From assembly GCF_001426565.1 (NCBI RefSeq), contig NZ_LMFA01000001.1, forward strand, positions 333,287 to 397,286: a DNA stretch of 64,000 nucleotides. The letters are read 5' to 3'. Source of the stretch: Rhizobium sp. Root482. GTDB taxonomy: Bacteria > Pseudomonadota > Alphaproteobacteria > Rhizobiales > Rhizobiaceae. Below are positions 5,929-15,022 of the stretch, piece by piece (the first letter of the stretch is position 1; each line of letters opens with the position of its first letter). The notes below the pieces were generated by a model, which was given only the letters and a program-made list of their open reading frames with translations, made no database searches and was not told the origin of the DNA. The position numbers and the translations under genes are program-made.

Positions 5929-8010
5929 ATGGAAATGCGTACTGATGGCTCTGCCGGAAACGATGCCCACATGACCGAAGTCACAGGCAAGGATCCCCTC
6001 GTCCTCTTCATGCCGTCGGGCAAGCGCGGCCGCTTTCCTGTCGGCACGCCGGTGCTCGATGCGGCGCGCTCGCTCGGCGTCTATGTCGAAAGCGTCTGCG
6101 GCGGCCGGGCGACCTGCGGCCGTTGCCAGATCTCCGTGCAGGAGGGCAATTTCGCCAAGCACAAGATCGTCTCCTCGCTCGACAATATTTCCGCCAAGGG
6201 ACCGAAGGAGGAGCGCTACGAGAGCATTCGCGGCCTGCCGGAAGGCCGCCGCCTCTCCTGTTCCACCCAGATCCTCGGCGATCTCGTCGTCGATGTGCCG
6301 CAGGATACCGTGATCAATGCGCAGGTCGTGCGCAAGGCCGCGACCGACCGGGTGATCGAGCGCAATGCCGCCGTCCAGCTCTGCTATGTCGAGGTCGACG
6401 ACCCCGACATGCACAAGCCGCTCGGCGATCTCGACCGCCTGAAGGTCATGCTGGAACGGGACTGGGGCTGGAAGGACCTGCTGATCGCCCCGCATCTCAT
6501 TCCGCAGATTCAGGGCATCCTGCGCAAGGGAAACTGGGGCGTCACCGCCGCGATCCATCGCGACATGGATTCCTCCCGTCCCTTCATCGTCGCGCTTTGG
6601 CCCGGGCTTAAGAACGAGGCCTACGGCATCGCCTGCGATATCGGCTCGACGACCATCGCCATGCACCTCGTCTCGCTGCTCTCCGGCCGCATCGTCGCTT
6701 CCTCCGGTACGTCCAACCCGCAGATCCGCTTCGGCGAGGACCTGATGAGCCGGGTCTCCTACGTGATGATGAACCCGGACGGACGCGAAGCCATGACCAA
6801 GGCGGTGCGTGAGGCCGCCAACATGCTGATCGGCAAGGTCTGCGAGGAAGGCCAGGTCGACCGGCACGACATCCTCGACATGGTCTTCGTCGCCAACCCG
6901 ATCATGCACCACCTGTTCCTCGGCATCGACCCGACCGAGCTTGGTCAGGCACCGTTCGCATTGGCCGTTTCCGGCGCGCTTCAATATTGGGCACATGAGA
7001 TCGACATCGACGTCAATCGCGGCGCGCGGCTCTATATGCTTCCCTGCATTGCCGGCCATGTCGGTGCCGACGCCGCCGGCGCGACGCTGGCCGAGGCGCC
7101 TTACAAGCAGGACCGGATGATGCTGCTCGTCGATGTCGGCACCAATGCCGAGATCGTACTCGGCAACAGCGACCGCGTCGTCGCCGCCTCCTCGCCGACC
7201 GGGCCTGCCTTCGAGGGCGCGGAAATTTCCTCCGGCCAGCGCGCGGCCCCTGGTGCCATCGAGCGTGTACGCATCGATCCCGAGACGCTGGAGCCGAAAT
7301 TCCGCGTCATCGGCGTCGACAAATGGTCCGACGAGGACGGGTTTGCAGAGGCTGCGGCATCGGTCGGCGTTACCGGCATCTGTGGTTCGGCGATCATCGA
7401 GGTCGTCGCCGAAATGTATCTCTGCGGCATCATCTCGCAGGACGGCGTCGTCGATGGCAGCATGGCCGCAAGAAGCCCGCGCATCCTCGAGAACGGCCGC
7501 ACCTTCTCCTATCTCGTCCATGACGGACAGCCGCGGATTACCGTGACGCAGAACGACGTGCGCGCCATCCAGCTTGCCAAGGCGGCCCTTTATGCCGGCA
7601 TCAAGCTCCTGATGGAAAAGCTCGGGATCGATCACGTCGATACGATCCGCTTCGCCGGCGCCTTCGGCTCCTTCATCGATCCGAAATATGCCATGGTACT
7701 CGGCCTTATCCCCGATTGCGACCTTGCCGAGGTGAAGGCTGTGGGCAATGCCGCCGGCACCGGCGCGCTGATGTGTCTCCTCAATCGCGGCCACCGCCGC
7801 GAGATCGAGCAAATGGTCAGCAAGATCGAGAAGATAGAGACGGCACTTGAATCAAAATTTCAGGAGCATTTCGTCTATGCGATGGCGCTTCCCAACAAGG
7901 TCGATGCCTTCCCGAAGCTCGCCCAGGTTGTCACGCTGCCGGAGCGCAAGGTTCTGGCCGACGACGGCGGCGATGGGAGCGGCAGACGCAGGCGTCGCAG
8001 TCGCGACTGA
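5929..8010 (+). CDS. RACo/RamA-like corrinoid-activating ferredoxin-ASKHA protein
   Basis: A 693-residue protein. The N-terminus is a plant-type [2Fe-2S] ferredoxin domain with Cys57, Cys63, Cys66 and Cys111 in C-x5-C-x2-C-x44-C spacing. The rest is an ASKHA (sugar kinase/Hsp70-like) ATPase: YGIACDIGSTTIAMHLVSL at about 232-250, VFVANPIMHHLFLG, LLVDVGTNAEIVLG, GPAFEGAEISSGQRA and RFAGAFGSF. The family reduces inactive Co(II) corrinoid proteins to Co(I) using ATP. It is the logical repair enzyme for the corrinoid protein at the left edge. The C-terminus is basic (GRRRRRS). ATG at 5935 or 5971 are alternative starts. The intergenic leader before it may control expression. Confidence 0.85.
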   Translation: MEMRTDGSAGNDAHMTEVTGKDPLVLFMPSGKRGRFPVGTPVLDAARSLGVYVESVCGGRATCGRCQISVQEGNFAKHKIVSSLDNISAKGPKEERYESIRGLPEGRRLSCSTQILGDLVVDVPQDTVINAQVVRKAATDRVIERNAAVQLCYVEVDDPDMHKPLGDLDRLKVMLERDWGWKDLLIAPHLIPQIQGILRKGNWGVTAAIHRDMDSSRPFIVALWPGLKNEAYGIACDIGSTTIAMHLVSLLSGRIVASSGTSNPQIRFGEDLMSRVSYVMMNPDGREAMTKAVREAANMLIGKVCEEGQVDRHDILDMVFVANPIMHHLFLGIDPTELGQAPFALAVSGALQYWAHEIDIDVNRGARLYMLPCIAGHVGADAAGATLAEAPYKQDRMMLLVDVGTNAEIVLGNSDRVVAASSPTGPAFEGAEISSGQRAAPGAIERVRIDPETLEPKFRVIGVDKWSDEDGFAEAAASVGVTGICGSAIIEVVAEMYLCGIISQDGVVDGSMAARSPRILENGRTFSYLVHDGQPRITVTQNDVRAIQLAKAALYAGIKLLMEKLGIDHVDTIRFAGAFGSFIDPKYAMVLGLIPDCDLAEVKAVGNAAGTGALMCLLNRGHRREIEQMVSKIEKIETALESKFQEHFVYAMALPNKVDAFPKLAQVVTLPERKVLADDGGDGSGRRRRRSRD

Positions 8011-8061
8011 CGCTGGAAAACCCCGGGAACCAAATGACCACGGTGGCGTTCTTGCGTCACC

Positions 8062-9147
8062 GTGGATCAGACAATTTCTCACATCTCGAAACAGAAGACG
8101 ATCAAGCTGCGCGCGCCCGACAAGGAGCAGACGCCAGGCGAACTCGTCTATCTTTCTAGCCTCGACGAAGGCATTATCCGCACGCCCGGCAAGCGCGGCT
8201 TCCTCTACCATGCCCCCGATGGGCAGCGGATCACCGACCGGACAGAGCTTGACCGGATCGCCGCCCTAGCCATCCCACCCGCCTATACGGATGTCGTGAT
8301 CTCGCCCGATCCGAACACGCATCTGCAGGCGACGGGGCGGGACGTGCGCGGGCGCAAGCAGTATCGCTACCATCCCGACTGGTCCGCCGAGCGCGGCCAA
8401 ACCAAATTCGCGCAATTGCCGGATTTCGCCGCCCGGCTTCCGAAAGTCCGCGAGCGGGTCGATGCCGACCTTAGGCTGCGCAAGCCGGGCATGGACAAGG
8501 CGCTGGCCACCGTCGTCTGGCTTCTCGACAATCTGTTCATCCGCATCGGCAATGCGGCCTATGCCCAGGAAAACGGCTCCTATGGGCTGACGACGCTGCG
8601 CGACCGCCATGTGAAGATCGACGGCTCCAGCGTCCATTTCAATTTCAAGGGGAAATCCGGCAAGGAATGGCGCCTCAGCCATACCGACCGGCGCATCAGC
8701 AAGGCGATCCGGATGCTGCAGGATTTGCCGGGCCAGCAATTGTTCCAATATCTCGACGAGGATGGCCGGCGCCATCCGATCCGATCGCAGGACGTAAATG
8801 CCTATATCCGCGAGGCCTGCGGCACCGACTTTTCCTCACGGCAATTTCGCACCTGGGGCGCCACACGCATGGCGGCGACGCGGCTGGCGGCCATCGAGCC
8901 GGGCGACAGCGAGCGTGTCCTCAAGCAGCAGGTCAACAAGGTCGTGGACGAAGTGGCCGCCCGCCTCGTCAACACCCGCGCCGTCTGCCGCTCCTCCTAT
9001 ATCCATCCCCAGGTCTTCGAGGATTTTGCCAGCGGCACGCTTTCGGGCCTTCTGAAATTGCGGCCGAGCCGCAGCGAGACCCTGACCCGCTGGATGGATG
9101 AGGATGAGATCAGGGTTCAGCGCTGGTTGAAGAAAACTGGCGCCTGA
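8062..9147 (+). CDS. DNA topoisomerase IB
   Basis: A 361-residue poxvirus-type bacterial topoisomerase IB. It relaxes supercoils through a 3'-phosphotyrosyl intermediate without ATP. Seen in order: an N-terminal beta domain with YTDVVISPDPNTHLQATGRD, the catalytic-domain motif IRIGNAAYAQENGSYGLTTL, a lysine loop FKGKSGKEWRL, SSRQFRTWGATRMAATRL, and the active-site tyrosine in RAVCRSSYIHPQVFEDF. GTG at 8062 is the first possible start after an in-frame stop; no strong ribosome-binding site is visible, so the true start is a little uncertain. It is a single gene, convergent with the LysR gene. Confidence 0.9.
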   Translation: MDQTISHISKQKTIKLRAPDKEQTPGELVYLSSLDEGIIRTPGKRGFLYHAPDGQRITDRTELDRIAALAIPPAYTDVVISPDPNTHLQATGRDVRGRKQYRYHPDWSAERGQTKFAQLPDFAARLPKVRERVDADLRLRKPGMDKALATVVWLLDNLFIRIGNAAYAQENGSYGLTTLRDRHVKIDGSSVHFNFKGKSGKEWRLSHTDRRISKAIRMLQDLPGQQLFQYLDEDGRRHPIRSQDVNAYIREACGTDFSSRQFRTWGATRMAATRLAAIEPGDSERVLKQQVNKVVDEVAARLVNTRAVCRSSYIHPQVFEDFASGTLSGLLKLRPSRSETLTRWMDEDEIRVQRWLKKTGA

Positions 9148-9166
9148 GCCTTCCTCTCGTCTAAGA

Positions 9167-10051
9167 TTATTGCAGCCCAACAAAGGCGGTGCGCACATGC
9201 TCGGCGACCGCCAGTACCGGCGCCGAGGCGTTCTCGACCACCTGCAGTCCAATATTGTAATGCCCGAGTTCCGGCAGGCCTTCGGCGTCACCGAGTGCCA
9301 CCAGGTCTCCCTGGACGAGGTAACGGGGCAAGGGCGCAATGGCGAGATCGGCCTGAATGGCCGCACGCTGTCCGGTCGTATGGGCGCTGAGAAACGCCAC
9401 GCGGAACTTGCGGCCGCTGCGGTTCAGCCGTTCCACCGCATCGGCGCGCCAGACGCAGCCATCTTCCCACATCGAGACCGGCAGCGGTTCGCGCGTATGC
9501 GCCGTGCCGCATTTCGTCCCGGCCCAGACCAGTTTCTCGGCCACCAGGATTTCGCCGCCGCCGGTGTTGTCGCCCGCCATGCTGTTGAAGATGGCGATAT
9601 CCATGCGGTGTTCCTCGACGCGCTTGCGCATGGTGATGCTGTTGCCGATCGTCACATCGACGGTCACGTTCGGATAGGATTCGGAAAAGTTCTTGAGCAC
9701 TTCCGGCAGGATGCGCTCGCCGATATCCTCCGGCGCGCCAACCTTGACGACACCGTTCATGTCCGGCAGCAGGAAGCGCGAGACGGCCTCGTTGTTGAGC
9801 GCCAGCAAGCGCCGTGCAAAACCGAGCAGTACCTCGCCCTTCGGCGTCAGCGAAACAGAGCGCGCATCGCGCAGGAAGAGTACGCAGCCGAGCATCTCCT
9901 CGAGCTTCTTGATCTGCATCGAGACCGCCGAGGGCGTCCGGTAGACGGTTTCGGCCGCCGTCGTGAAATTGCCTGTCTCGGCGATGGCGACGAACGTCTT
10001 CAGGACGTCCAGTTCGAGAAGCGGAAGGACGTGCCGCAGCATCACGTTCAT
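9167..10051 (-). CDS. LysR-family transcriptional regulator
   Basis: A 294-residue protein. The N-terminal winged helix-turn-helix lies in LDVLKTFVAIAETGNFTTAA through PSAVSMQIKKLEEMLG (residues about 14-62), followed by a LysR effector domain with KVGAPEDIGERILP and YPNVTVDVTIGNS. The tone of the HTH (VLKTFVAIAETGNFTTAAE) recalls the LrhA/HexA branch. It is divergent from the small gene at 10171 with a 119-bp intergenic region, and convergent with topoisomerase IB, so its target is not obvious from context. Confidence 0.85.
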   Translation of the reverse strand: MNVMLRHVLPLLELDVLKTFVAIAETGNFTTAAETVYRTPSAVSMQIKKLEEMLGCVLFLRDARSVSLTPKGEVLLGFARRLLALNNEAVSRFLLPDMNGVVKVGAPEDIGERILPEVLKNFSESYPNVTVDVTIGNSITMRKRVEEHRMDIAIFNSMAGDNTGGGEILVAEKLVWAGTKCGTAHTREPLPVSMWEDGCVWRADAVERLNRSGRKFRVAFLSAHTTGQRAAIQADLAIAPLPRYLVQGDLVALGDAEGLPELGHYNIGLQVVENASAPVLAVAEHVRTAFVGLQ

Positions 10052-10170
10052 GGGGGGCTCCTAGATCAAATTTTCTGACTTATAGCTTGATACCATTTCG
10101 TTTGATTGAACTTCAAACCGGCCCGATAGTCAAGTTGCAAGCACGAAAAATGCGATGAAAGGAGCTTTCG

Positions 10171-10413
10171 ATGTCTCTGCAACACAGTGTAACAACACCA
10201 CTCAAAGATGCGGCTCCAGGCTCCATGAGCCTCTCCTCGGCGATGCGTCGGATATTTTCTCCATTGGTGCGAGACGTGAGAGACAGCTACCGCACCCACA
10301 GGATCATGGAAGCACGCAAGGCGACCCAGCGCGAAATCTCCGCCTTGCCCGGCAATCTGCAGGAGGATCTGGCTTTCGAAGACGGTACGGTTGTCGGCAC
10401 CAGATGGCTATGA
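10171..10413 (+). CDS. Small basic hypothetical protein, possibly DUF1127-like
   Basis: An 80-residue protein with GAAAGGAG upstream of the ATG. The central part (RRIFSPLVRDVRDSYRTHRIMEAR, broken here by KATQREISALPGNLQEDLAF) is amphipathic and resembles the small DUF1127-type regulators of alphaproteobacteria, in which a basic helix precedes an L-x-x-L-P-x-x-x-L-x-D pattern. The similarity is weak. It is divergent from the LysR gene and lies 110 bp before the histidine kinase gene on the same strand. Confidence 0.5.
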   Translation: MSLQHSVTTPLKDAAPGSMSLSSAMRRIFSPLVRDVRDSYRTHRIMEARKATQREISALPGNLQEDLAFEDGTVVGTRWL

Positions 10414-10523
10414 ACCGCACCTTGCACGCCCACTCTCCACCTCCTCTTGGAAACAGCGGCGTTGACGGCTAAGCTTGCTGCAGCGGCCAATGCGGTCGCC
10501 AAGTTGGGTGGAGCGTTGCAGTC

Positions 10524-12335
10524 GTGAAATATCGCCTTGGCCTGGTGTTGTTCCTGGCGCCGCTCATGTTTTATGCCGTGGTGTTCCAGGGCGGCGCGCT
10601 GGCAACCCGCAATTCCATGAACGAAGCCTCCCTGCAGGCGGGCTCGGCGCTCCGTCTGGCGGTCTCGGCACTCAGCGGTCATCTCAGCCGCTACGAGCCC
10701 CTTCCCGCGCTGATCGCCGATCATGCCGATATCAAGGCCCTGATCCGCCGACCGGATGATGACAGGCTGCGCCGCGGGGCCAACATCTATCTGAAAAGCA
10801 TCAACACGCTGCTGGAATCCTCCGATGTCTATGTGATGACGATGGATGGAAACACCATCGCCGCCAGCAATTTCGACGGGCCGGCAAGTTTCATCGGTCA
10901 GAATTTCAGCTATCGGCCCTATTTCCAGGATGCCGCCGAGGGGCGCCAGTCACGCTTCTACGCGCTCGGGACCACCTCGCTGAAGCGCGGCTACTACTTC
11001 GCCTCGCCCATCCGCGCCGAAGGTCGGATCGGCGGCGTCATCGTCTTCAAAGTGGATATCGATTCGATCGAGACCTCGTGGCGCGGGGGCGAGTACAAGA
11101 TCTTCGTCTCTGATCCCGAAGGCATCATCTTCATGACCGGCAGCCCGGAATGGCTCTATTCCGGCATATTGCCGCTGGATCATGCCCGCATTGACCGCAC
11201 CCAGGCATCGCGCCGCTATGCCGAGGCCGAACTCAAGCCGCTGCCGATCGCCCGTAGCCGGCTGGACGATCATTCGCTGGTGACTACGGCCGACGGCCGC
11301 GAATATCTCGTCCTGTCGCACTACATGCCGCAGGCTGACTGGACGGTGAACGTACTGATGGACACCGCCTCCGCACGCACCCAGGCGCGCACCATCGTCG
11401 TTGCCGTGGTCCTCTTCCTCTGCCTGGCAGGCCTGGCGCTGGCGATCTTCCTGCAGCGCCGGGCCCGCCTGGCAGAGCGCATGCGCATGCAGGCCGAGGC
11501 TCGCAACGAGCTGGAGCGCCGGGTCGAGGAGCGGACCGCCGATCTTGCCCTGGTCAACCGGCGCATCGAGCTCGAAATTGCCGAACGGCGACTGACGGAG
11601 AAGGAATTGCGCAAGACTCAAGCCGACCTGATCCAGGCCGGCAAGCTGGCGGGCCTAGGACAGATGTCGGCGGCCCTCTCCCACGAACTGAACCAGCCGC
11701 TGGCCGCCGCCAAGACCTATGCCGACAGCGCCGCCATGCTGATCGATCGCGAACGCACCGAGGAAGCGCGCGACAATATACGCCGCATCTCCGGCCTGAT
11801 CGACCGCATGGCCTCCATCAGCCGCCATTTGCGAAATTTCGCCCGCAAGCCGAACGAGAAATTCGGCCCCGTGGCGCTGACCGACGTAATGGCGGACACG
11901 CTCGATATCGTCTCGGCGCGCCTGAAGGCGGCCGATGCCGATGTCGAGATCGCGCCCTTTGACAGGATGATGGTGAAGGCCGGCTCGGTCCGCCTGCAGC
12001 AGGTGCTCGTCAACATCATCAGCAATGCGGCCGACGCCGTCGAGGGCCTTCCCGACCGGCGCATACATATCGCCGCCGAACGCCACGGCGCAAAGACGAT
12101 CCTGAAAATCCGCGATCACGGCCCCGGCGTGCCGGCCGCCATCGCGGAGCGCATATTCGACCCCTTCTTCACCACCAAAGGCGTCGGCAAGGGGCTCGGG
12201 CTCGGGCTTTCCATATCCTACAATATCGTCAAGGATTTCGGCGGCAGCCTATCGGCTTCCAACCACCCCGATGGCGGCGCCGTTTTCAGCGTCGAACTCC
12301 AGGCGGCGACAGCGCTGCGGGAGGCGGCCGAATGA
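10524..12335 (+). CDS. DctB-like sensor histidine kinase
   Basis: A 603-residue membrane kinase. One transmembrane helix near residues 5-20, a periplasmic Cache-type sensor (about 25-290, with FIGQNFSYRPYFQDAAEG and GYYFASPI), and a second helix near 292-312 are followed by a coiled linker. The kinase core has LGQMSAALSHELNQPLAAAK (phospho-accepting His), VLVNIISNAADAVEG (N box), DHGPGVP and FFTTKGVGKGLGLGLS (G boxes). This is the DctB pattern, which senses C4-dicarboxylates or related acids. It overlaps the response regulator gene by 4 bp, and the tct transporter downstream suggests a tricarboxylate or related acid as signal. Confidence 0.85.
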   Translation: MKYRLGLVLFLAPLMFYAVVFQGGALATRNSMNEASLQAGSALRLAVSALSGHLSRYEPLPALIADHADIKALIRRPDDDRLRRGANIYLKSINTLLESSDVYVMTMDGNTIAASNFDGPASFIGQNFSYRPYFQDAAEGRQSRFYALGTTSLKRGYYFASPIRAEGRIGGVIVFKVDIDSIETSWRGGEYKIFVSDPEGIIFMTGSPEWLYSGILPLDHARIDRTQASRRYAEAELKPLPIARSRLDDHSLVTTADGREYLVLSHYMPQADWTVNVLMDTASARTQARTIVVAVVLFLCLAGLALAIFLQRRARLAERMRMQAEARNELERRVEERTADLALVNRRIELEIAERRLTEKELRKTQADLIQAGKLAGLGQMSAALSHELNQPLAAAKTYADSAAMLIDRERTEEARDNIRRISGLIDRMASISRHLRNFARKPNEKFGPVALTDVMADTLDIVSARLKAADADVEIAPFDRMMVKAGSVRLQQVLVNIISNAADAVEGLPDRRIHIAAERHGAKTILKIRDHGPGVPAAIAERIFDPFFTTKGVGKGLGLGLSISYNIVKDFGGSLSASNHPDGGAVFSVELQAATALREAAE

Positions 12336-13681
12336 GCGATGCCCGCGTGCTTCTCTGCGACGACGAAGAGGAAATGCGGCGCTCCACCACGCAGGCGCTG
12401 GAACTGTTCGGGCTGGATGTCGAGACCTTCTCCAGCGCCGAACACGTGCTGGAACTGATCGGCTACAGCTTTTCCGGCATCGTGATCAGCGATATCCGCA
12501 TGCCCGGCATGGATGGCATGACCCTTTTGCAGCGCATCCGCGAGGTCGATGCGGAAATTCCGGTTATCCTCGTCACCGGCCACGGCGACGTGCAGCTTGC
12601 GGTCAAGGCGATGCGCGAGGGCGTCTATGATTTTCTCGAAAAGCCCTTTACCGCGGAGCATCTGGCCGCCATTGCCCGCCGGGCGCTCGACCGGCGCAGC
12701 CTCGTGCTCGAAAACCGCCGGCTGAGGGCCGTCGCGGGAAAGCGCGACGATATCGAGGCAAGGCTGCCCGGGCGCACCCAGGCCATGGTCGATCTGCGTT
12801 ACCGCCTGCGCGCCATCGGCGCCTCGGACGCCGACACGCTGATCATCGGCGAGACCGGCGTCGGCAAGGAGGTCGTCGCCCGCGCGCTGCATGATATCAG
12901 CATCCGCGCCGACCGGCCGCTGGTCGCCATCAATTGCGCCGCCCTGCCGGAAAATCTCATCGAGAGCGAACTGTTCGGCCATGAGGTCGGCGCCTTTCCC
13001 GGCGCCCTTCGTCCGCGCTACGGCAAGTTCGAACATGCCCGCGGCGGCACGATCCTGCTCGACGAGATCGGCTCCCTTCCCTACGACCTTCAGGCAAGGT
13101 TCCTGCGCGTGCTGCAGGAGCGGGTGATTTCAAGGCTCGGCTCCAACGAAATCGTGCCCCTCGACGTCCGCTTCATCGCCACGAGCAAGGCCGATCTGGA
13201 GGCGGAAGTCGCCGCCGGCCGGTTTCGTGCGGATCTGTACTACCGGTTGAATGTCGCGACCTTGCGCGTTCCCTCATTGGCGCAGCGCAAGGCCGATATC
13301 CCGCTCCTGTTCCTGCAATTGGTACGGGAAGCATCCGCCCGTTATGCCCGCAATGACATCGATGTCCCCCCGGACCTGGTGGCCGAGATCGCCGAACAGA
13401 GCTGGCCCGGCAATGTCCGCGAACTGCGCAACGCCGCCGACCGTCTCGTGCTCGGTCTTGACCTCAAGCCGGAGGATATCCCGGCTGCCTCCGGGTCGCA
13501 GCGGCTGGCCGAAAAGGTCGCCGCCTTTGAGCGCGGTGTCATCGCAAGCGCGCTTGCCGCCCATGGCGGCAGCCTGCGACCGGTCTATGAAATGCTGGGG
13601 ATTTCCCGCAAGACGCTCTACGAAAAGATGCAGAGATACGGCCTCGACAAGAAGATGGCTTTCACCGACGACCTTTCCTGA
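12332..13681 (+). CDS. DctD-like sigma54-type response regulator with altered GAFTGA loop
   Basis: A 449-residue protein: an N-terminal receiver (acidic DDEEE, phospho-Asp in ISDIRMPGMDG, Lys in LEKPF), an AAA+ domain with Walker A GETGVGKE and Walker B ILLDEIGS, and a Fis-type helix-turn-helix at the C-terminus (GGSLRPVYEMLGISRKTLYEK). The loop that normally reads GAFTGA and contacts sigma54 reads GAFPGA here (Pro codon at 12998-13000). It is translationally coupled to the DctB-like kinase by a 4-bp overlap and probably controls the adjacent tctCBA genes. I found no clear -24/-12 promoter upstream of tctC. Confidence 0.85.
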   Translation: MSDARVLLCDDEEEMRRSTTQALELFGLDVETFSSAEHVLELIGYSFSGIVISDIRMPGMDGMTLLQRIREVDAEIPVILVTGHGDVQLAVKAMREGVYDFLEKPFTAEHLAAIARRALDRRSLVLENRRLRAVAGKRDDIEARLPGRTQAMVDLRYRLRAIGASDADTLIIGETGVGKEVVARALHDISIRADRPLVAINCAALPENLIESELFGHEVGAFPGALRPRYGKFEHARGGTILLDEIGSLPYDLQARFLRVLQERVISRLGSNEIVPLDVRFIATSKADLEAEVAAGRFRADLYYRLNVATLRVPSLAQRKADIPLLFLQLVREASARYARNDIDVPPDLVAEIAEQSWPGNVRELRNAADRLVLGLDLKPEDIPAASGSQRLAEKVAAFERGVIASALAAHGGSLRPVYEMLGISRKTLYEKMQRYGLDKKMAFTDDLS

Positions 13682-13879
13682 TCCCGAATGGGCGGAATTC
13701 CACTCATCGCCAAACGCATTTGTTTCGAATCCTACCCATGCTGCGCTCGATGATCTCAGGAAAATCCATCAGCCGCATGTTAGCGGTTGCGCCATGATGG
13801 GTCGGCGCCAAAAATAAAGGACCCAGAAACGGCGCGGGAGGAGCTGCGTCGGCTGGCCATATTTATCCGGAGGATTTCG

Positions 13880-14863
13880 ATGAAAACCCTGAAAGCCATG
13901 CTTGGCATGACGGCGCTTGCCGCCGTTTCGCTCATTGCCGTTTCCGCCAGCGCGCAGACCTATCCCGAGCGTACGATCACCATGGTCGTTCCGTTCTCGG
14001 CCGGCGGCCCGACCGACACCGTTGCCCGCCTGGTTGCCGAATCCATGTCCAAGGATCTCGGCCAGCAGGTCGTCGTCGAAAATGTCGGCGGCGCCGGTGG
14101 AACGCTCGGCGCAGGGCGCGTGGCGCAGGCCGAAGCGGATGGCTACACTGTCCTTCTGCATCATATCGGCATGGCAACCAGCGCGACGCTTTATCGCAAG
14201 CTCGCCTATGACACGCTGAACGCCTTCGAATATGTCGGCCTCGTCACCGAAGTGCCGATGACGATCGTTGCCCGCAAGGACTTCGAGCCGACCGACATCA
14301 AGAGCCTGATCGACTATGTCAAGGCCAACAAGGACAAGGTGACCGTCGCCAATGCCGGCATCGGCGCCGCCTCGCATCTCTGCGGCATGATGTTCATGAG
14401 TGCGATCGAAACGCCGCTGGTCACCGTACCGTACAAGGGTACCGGCCCGGCCATGACCGACTTGCTCGGCGGTCAGGTCGATATCATGTGCGACCAGACG
14501 ACCAACACCACCAAGCAGATCAAGGGCGGCACGATCAAGGCCTATGCCGTGACGTCGCCGGAACGCCTGCCGGTGCTGCCGGATGTCCCCACCGCCATCG
14601 AAAGCGGCCTTGCCGATTTCCAGGTTGGCATCTGGCACGGCGTCTATGCCCCGAAGGGCACGCCGACGGAGGCCGTCGAGCGTCTGTCGAAATCGCTGCA
14701 GGTTGCCCTCAAGGACGAGAATGTCGTTGCCCGCTTCGCCGAACTCGGCACGGAACCGTCCTCGCAGGAAGACGCGACGCCGGCTGCCCTGAAGGCCAAG
14801 CTCGAAAGCGAAATCGCTCGCTGGAAGCCTGTAATCGAGGCTGCCGGTCAGTACGCCGACTGA
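13880..14863 (+). CDS. tctC: Tripartite tricarboxylate transporter binding protein (TctC/Bug)
   Basis: A 327-residue periplasmic protein. Residues 1-23 are a Sec signal peptide ending SASAQ; the mature part opens YPERTITMVVPFSAGGPTDTV with the Bug-family ligand loop, and continues with VVENVGGAGGTLGAGRVA, VPYKGTGPAMTDLLGGQVD and PVLPDVPTAIE. The family binds citrate, other carboxylates or amides and delivers them to TctAB. The start at 13880 is fixed by CCGGAGGA 7 nt upstream and by the signal peptide. The DctBD-like pair directly upstream is its probable regulator. Confidence 0.88.
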   Translation: MKTLKAMLGMTALAAVSLIAVSASAQTYPERTITMVVPFSAGGPTDTVARLVAESMSKDLGQQVVVENVGGAGGTLGAGRVAQAEADGYTVLLHHIGMATSATLYRKLAYDTLNAFEYVGLVTEVPMTIVARKDFEPTDIKSLIDYVKANKDKVTVANAGIGAASHLCGMMFMSAIETPLVTVPYKGTGPAMTDLLGGQVDIMCDQTTNTTKQIKGGTIKAYAVTSPERLPVLPDVPTAIESGLADFQVGIWHGVYAPKGTPTEAVERLSKSLQVALKDENVVARFAELGTEPSSQEDATPAALKAKLESEIARWKPVIEAAGQYAD

Positions 14864-14884
14864 TCGTTCGATCCGCCGCCCATT

Positions 14885-14923
14885 AACGGCCGCTCTTTCC
14901 CTTCCGGCGGAAGAGTGGCCGTT
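14885..14923 (+). terminator. Stem-loop between tctC and tctB, without U-tract
   Basis: Arms 14885-14897 and 14911-14923 form a 13-bp stem with one G-T pair and a 13-nt loop. There is no run of T after it, so it is more likely a partial attenuator or 3' mRNA stabiliser that lets the binding protein be made in excess over the membrane parts. Confidence 0.55.
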
Positions 14924-15022
14924 GCAAGCGGTCGCGCAGGCTTCACGAACAAACCGCTGTCCGGCATGGCTCGAAAACTCTACGCCCTGCCGGGCAGGCT
15001 GGAAACCAAGGGAGGGGGTTCC

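Noticed and set aside
13682..13879. Sigma54 (-24/-12) promoter before tctC
   Set aside because: I looked for GG-N10-GC with flanking TGGCAC and TTGC-like elements on the + strand and found no acceptable match.
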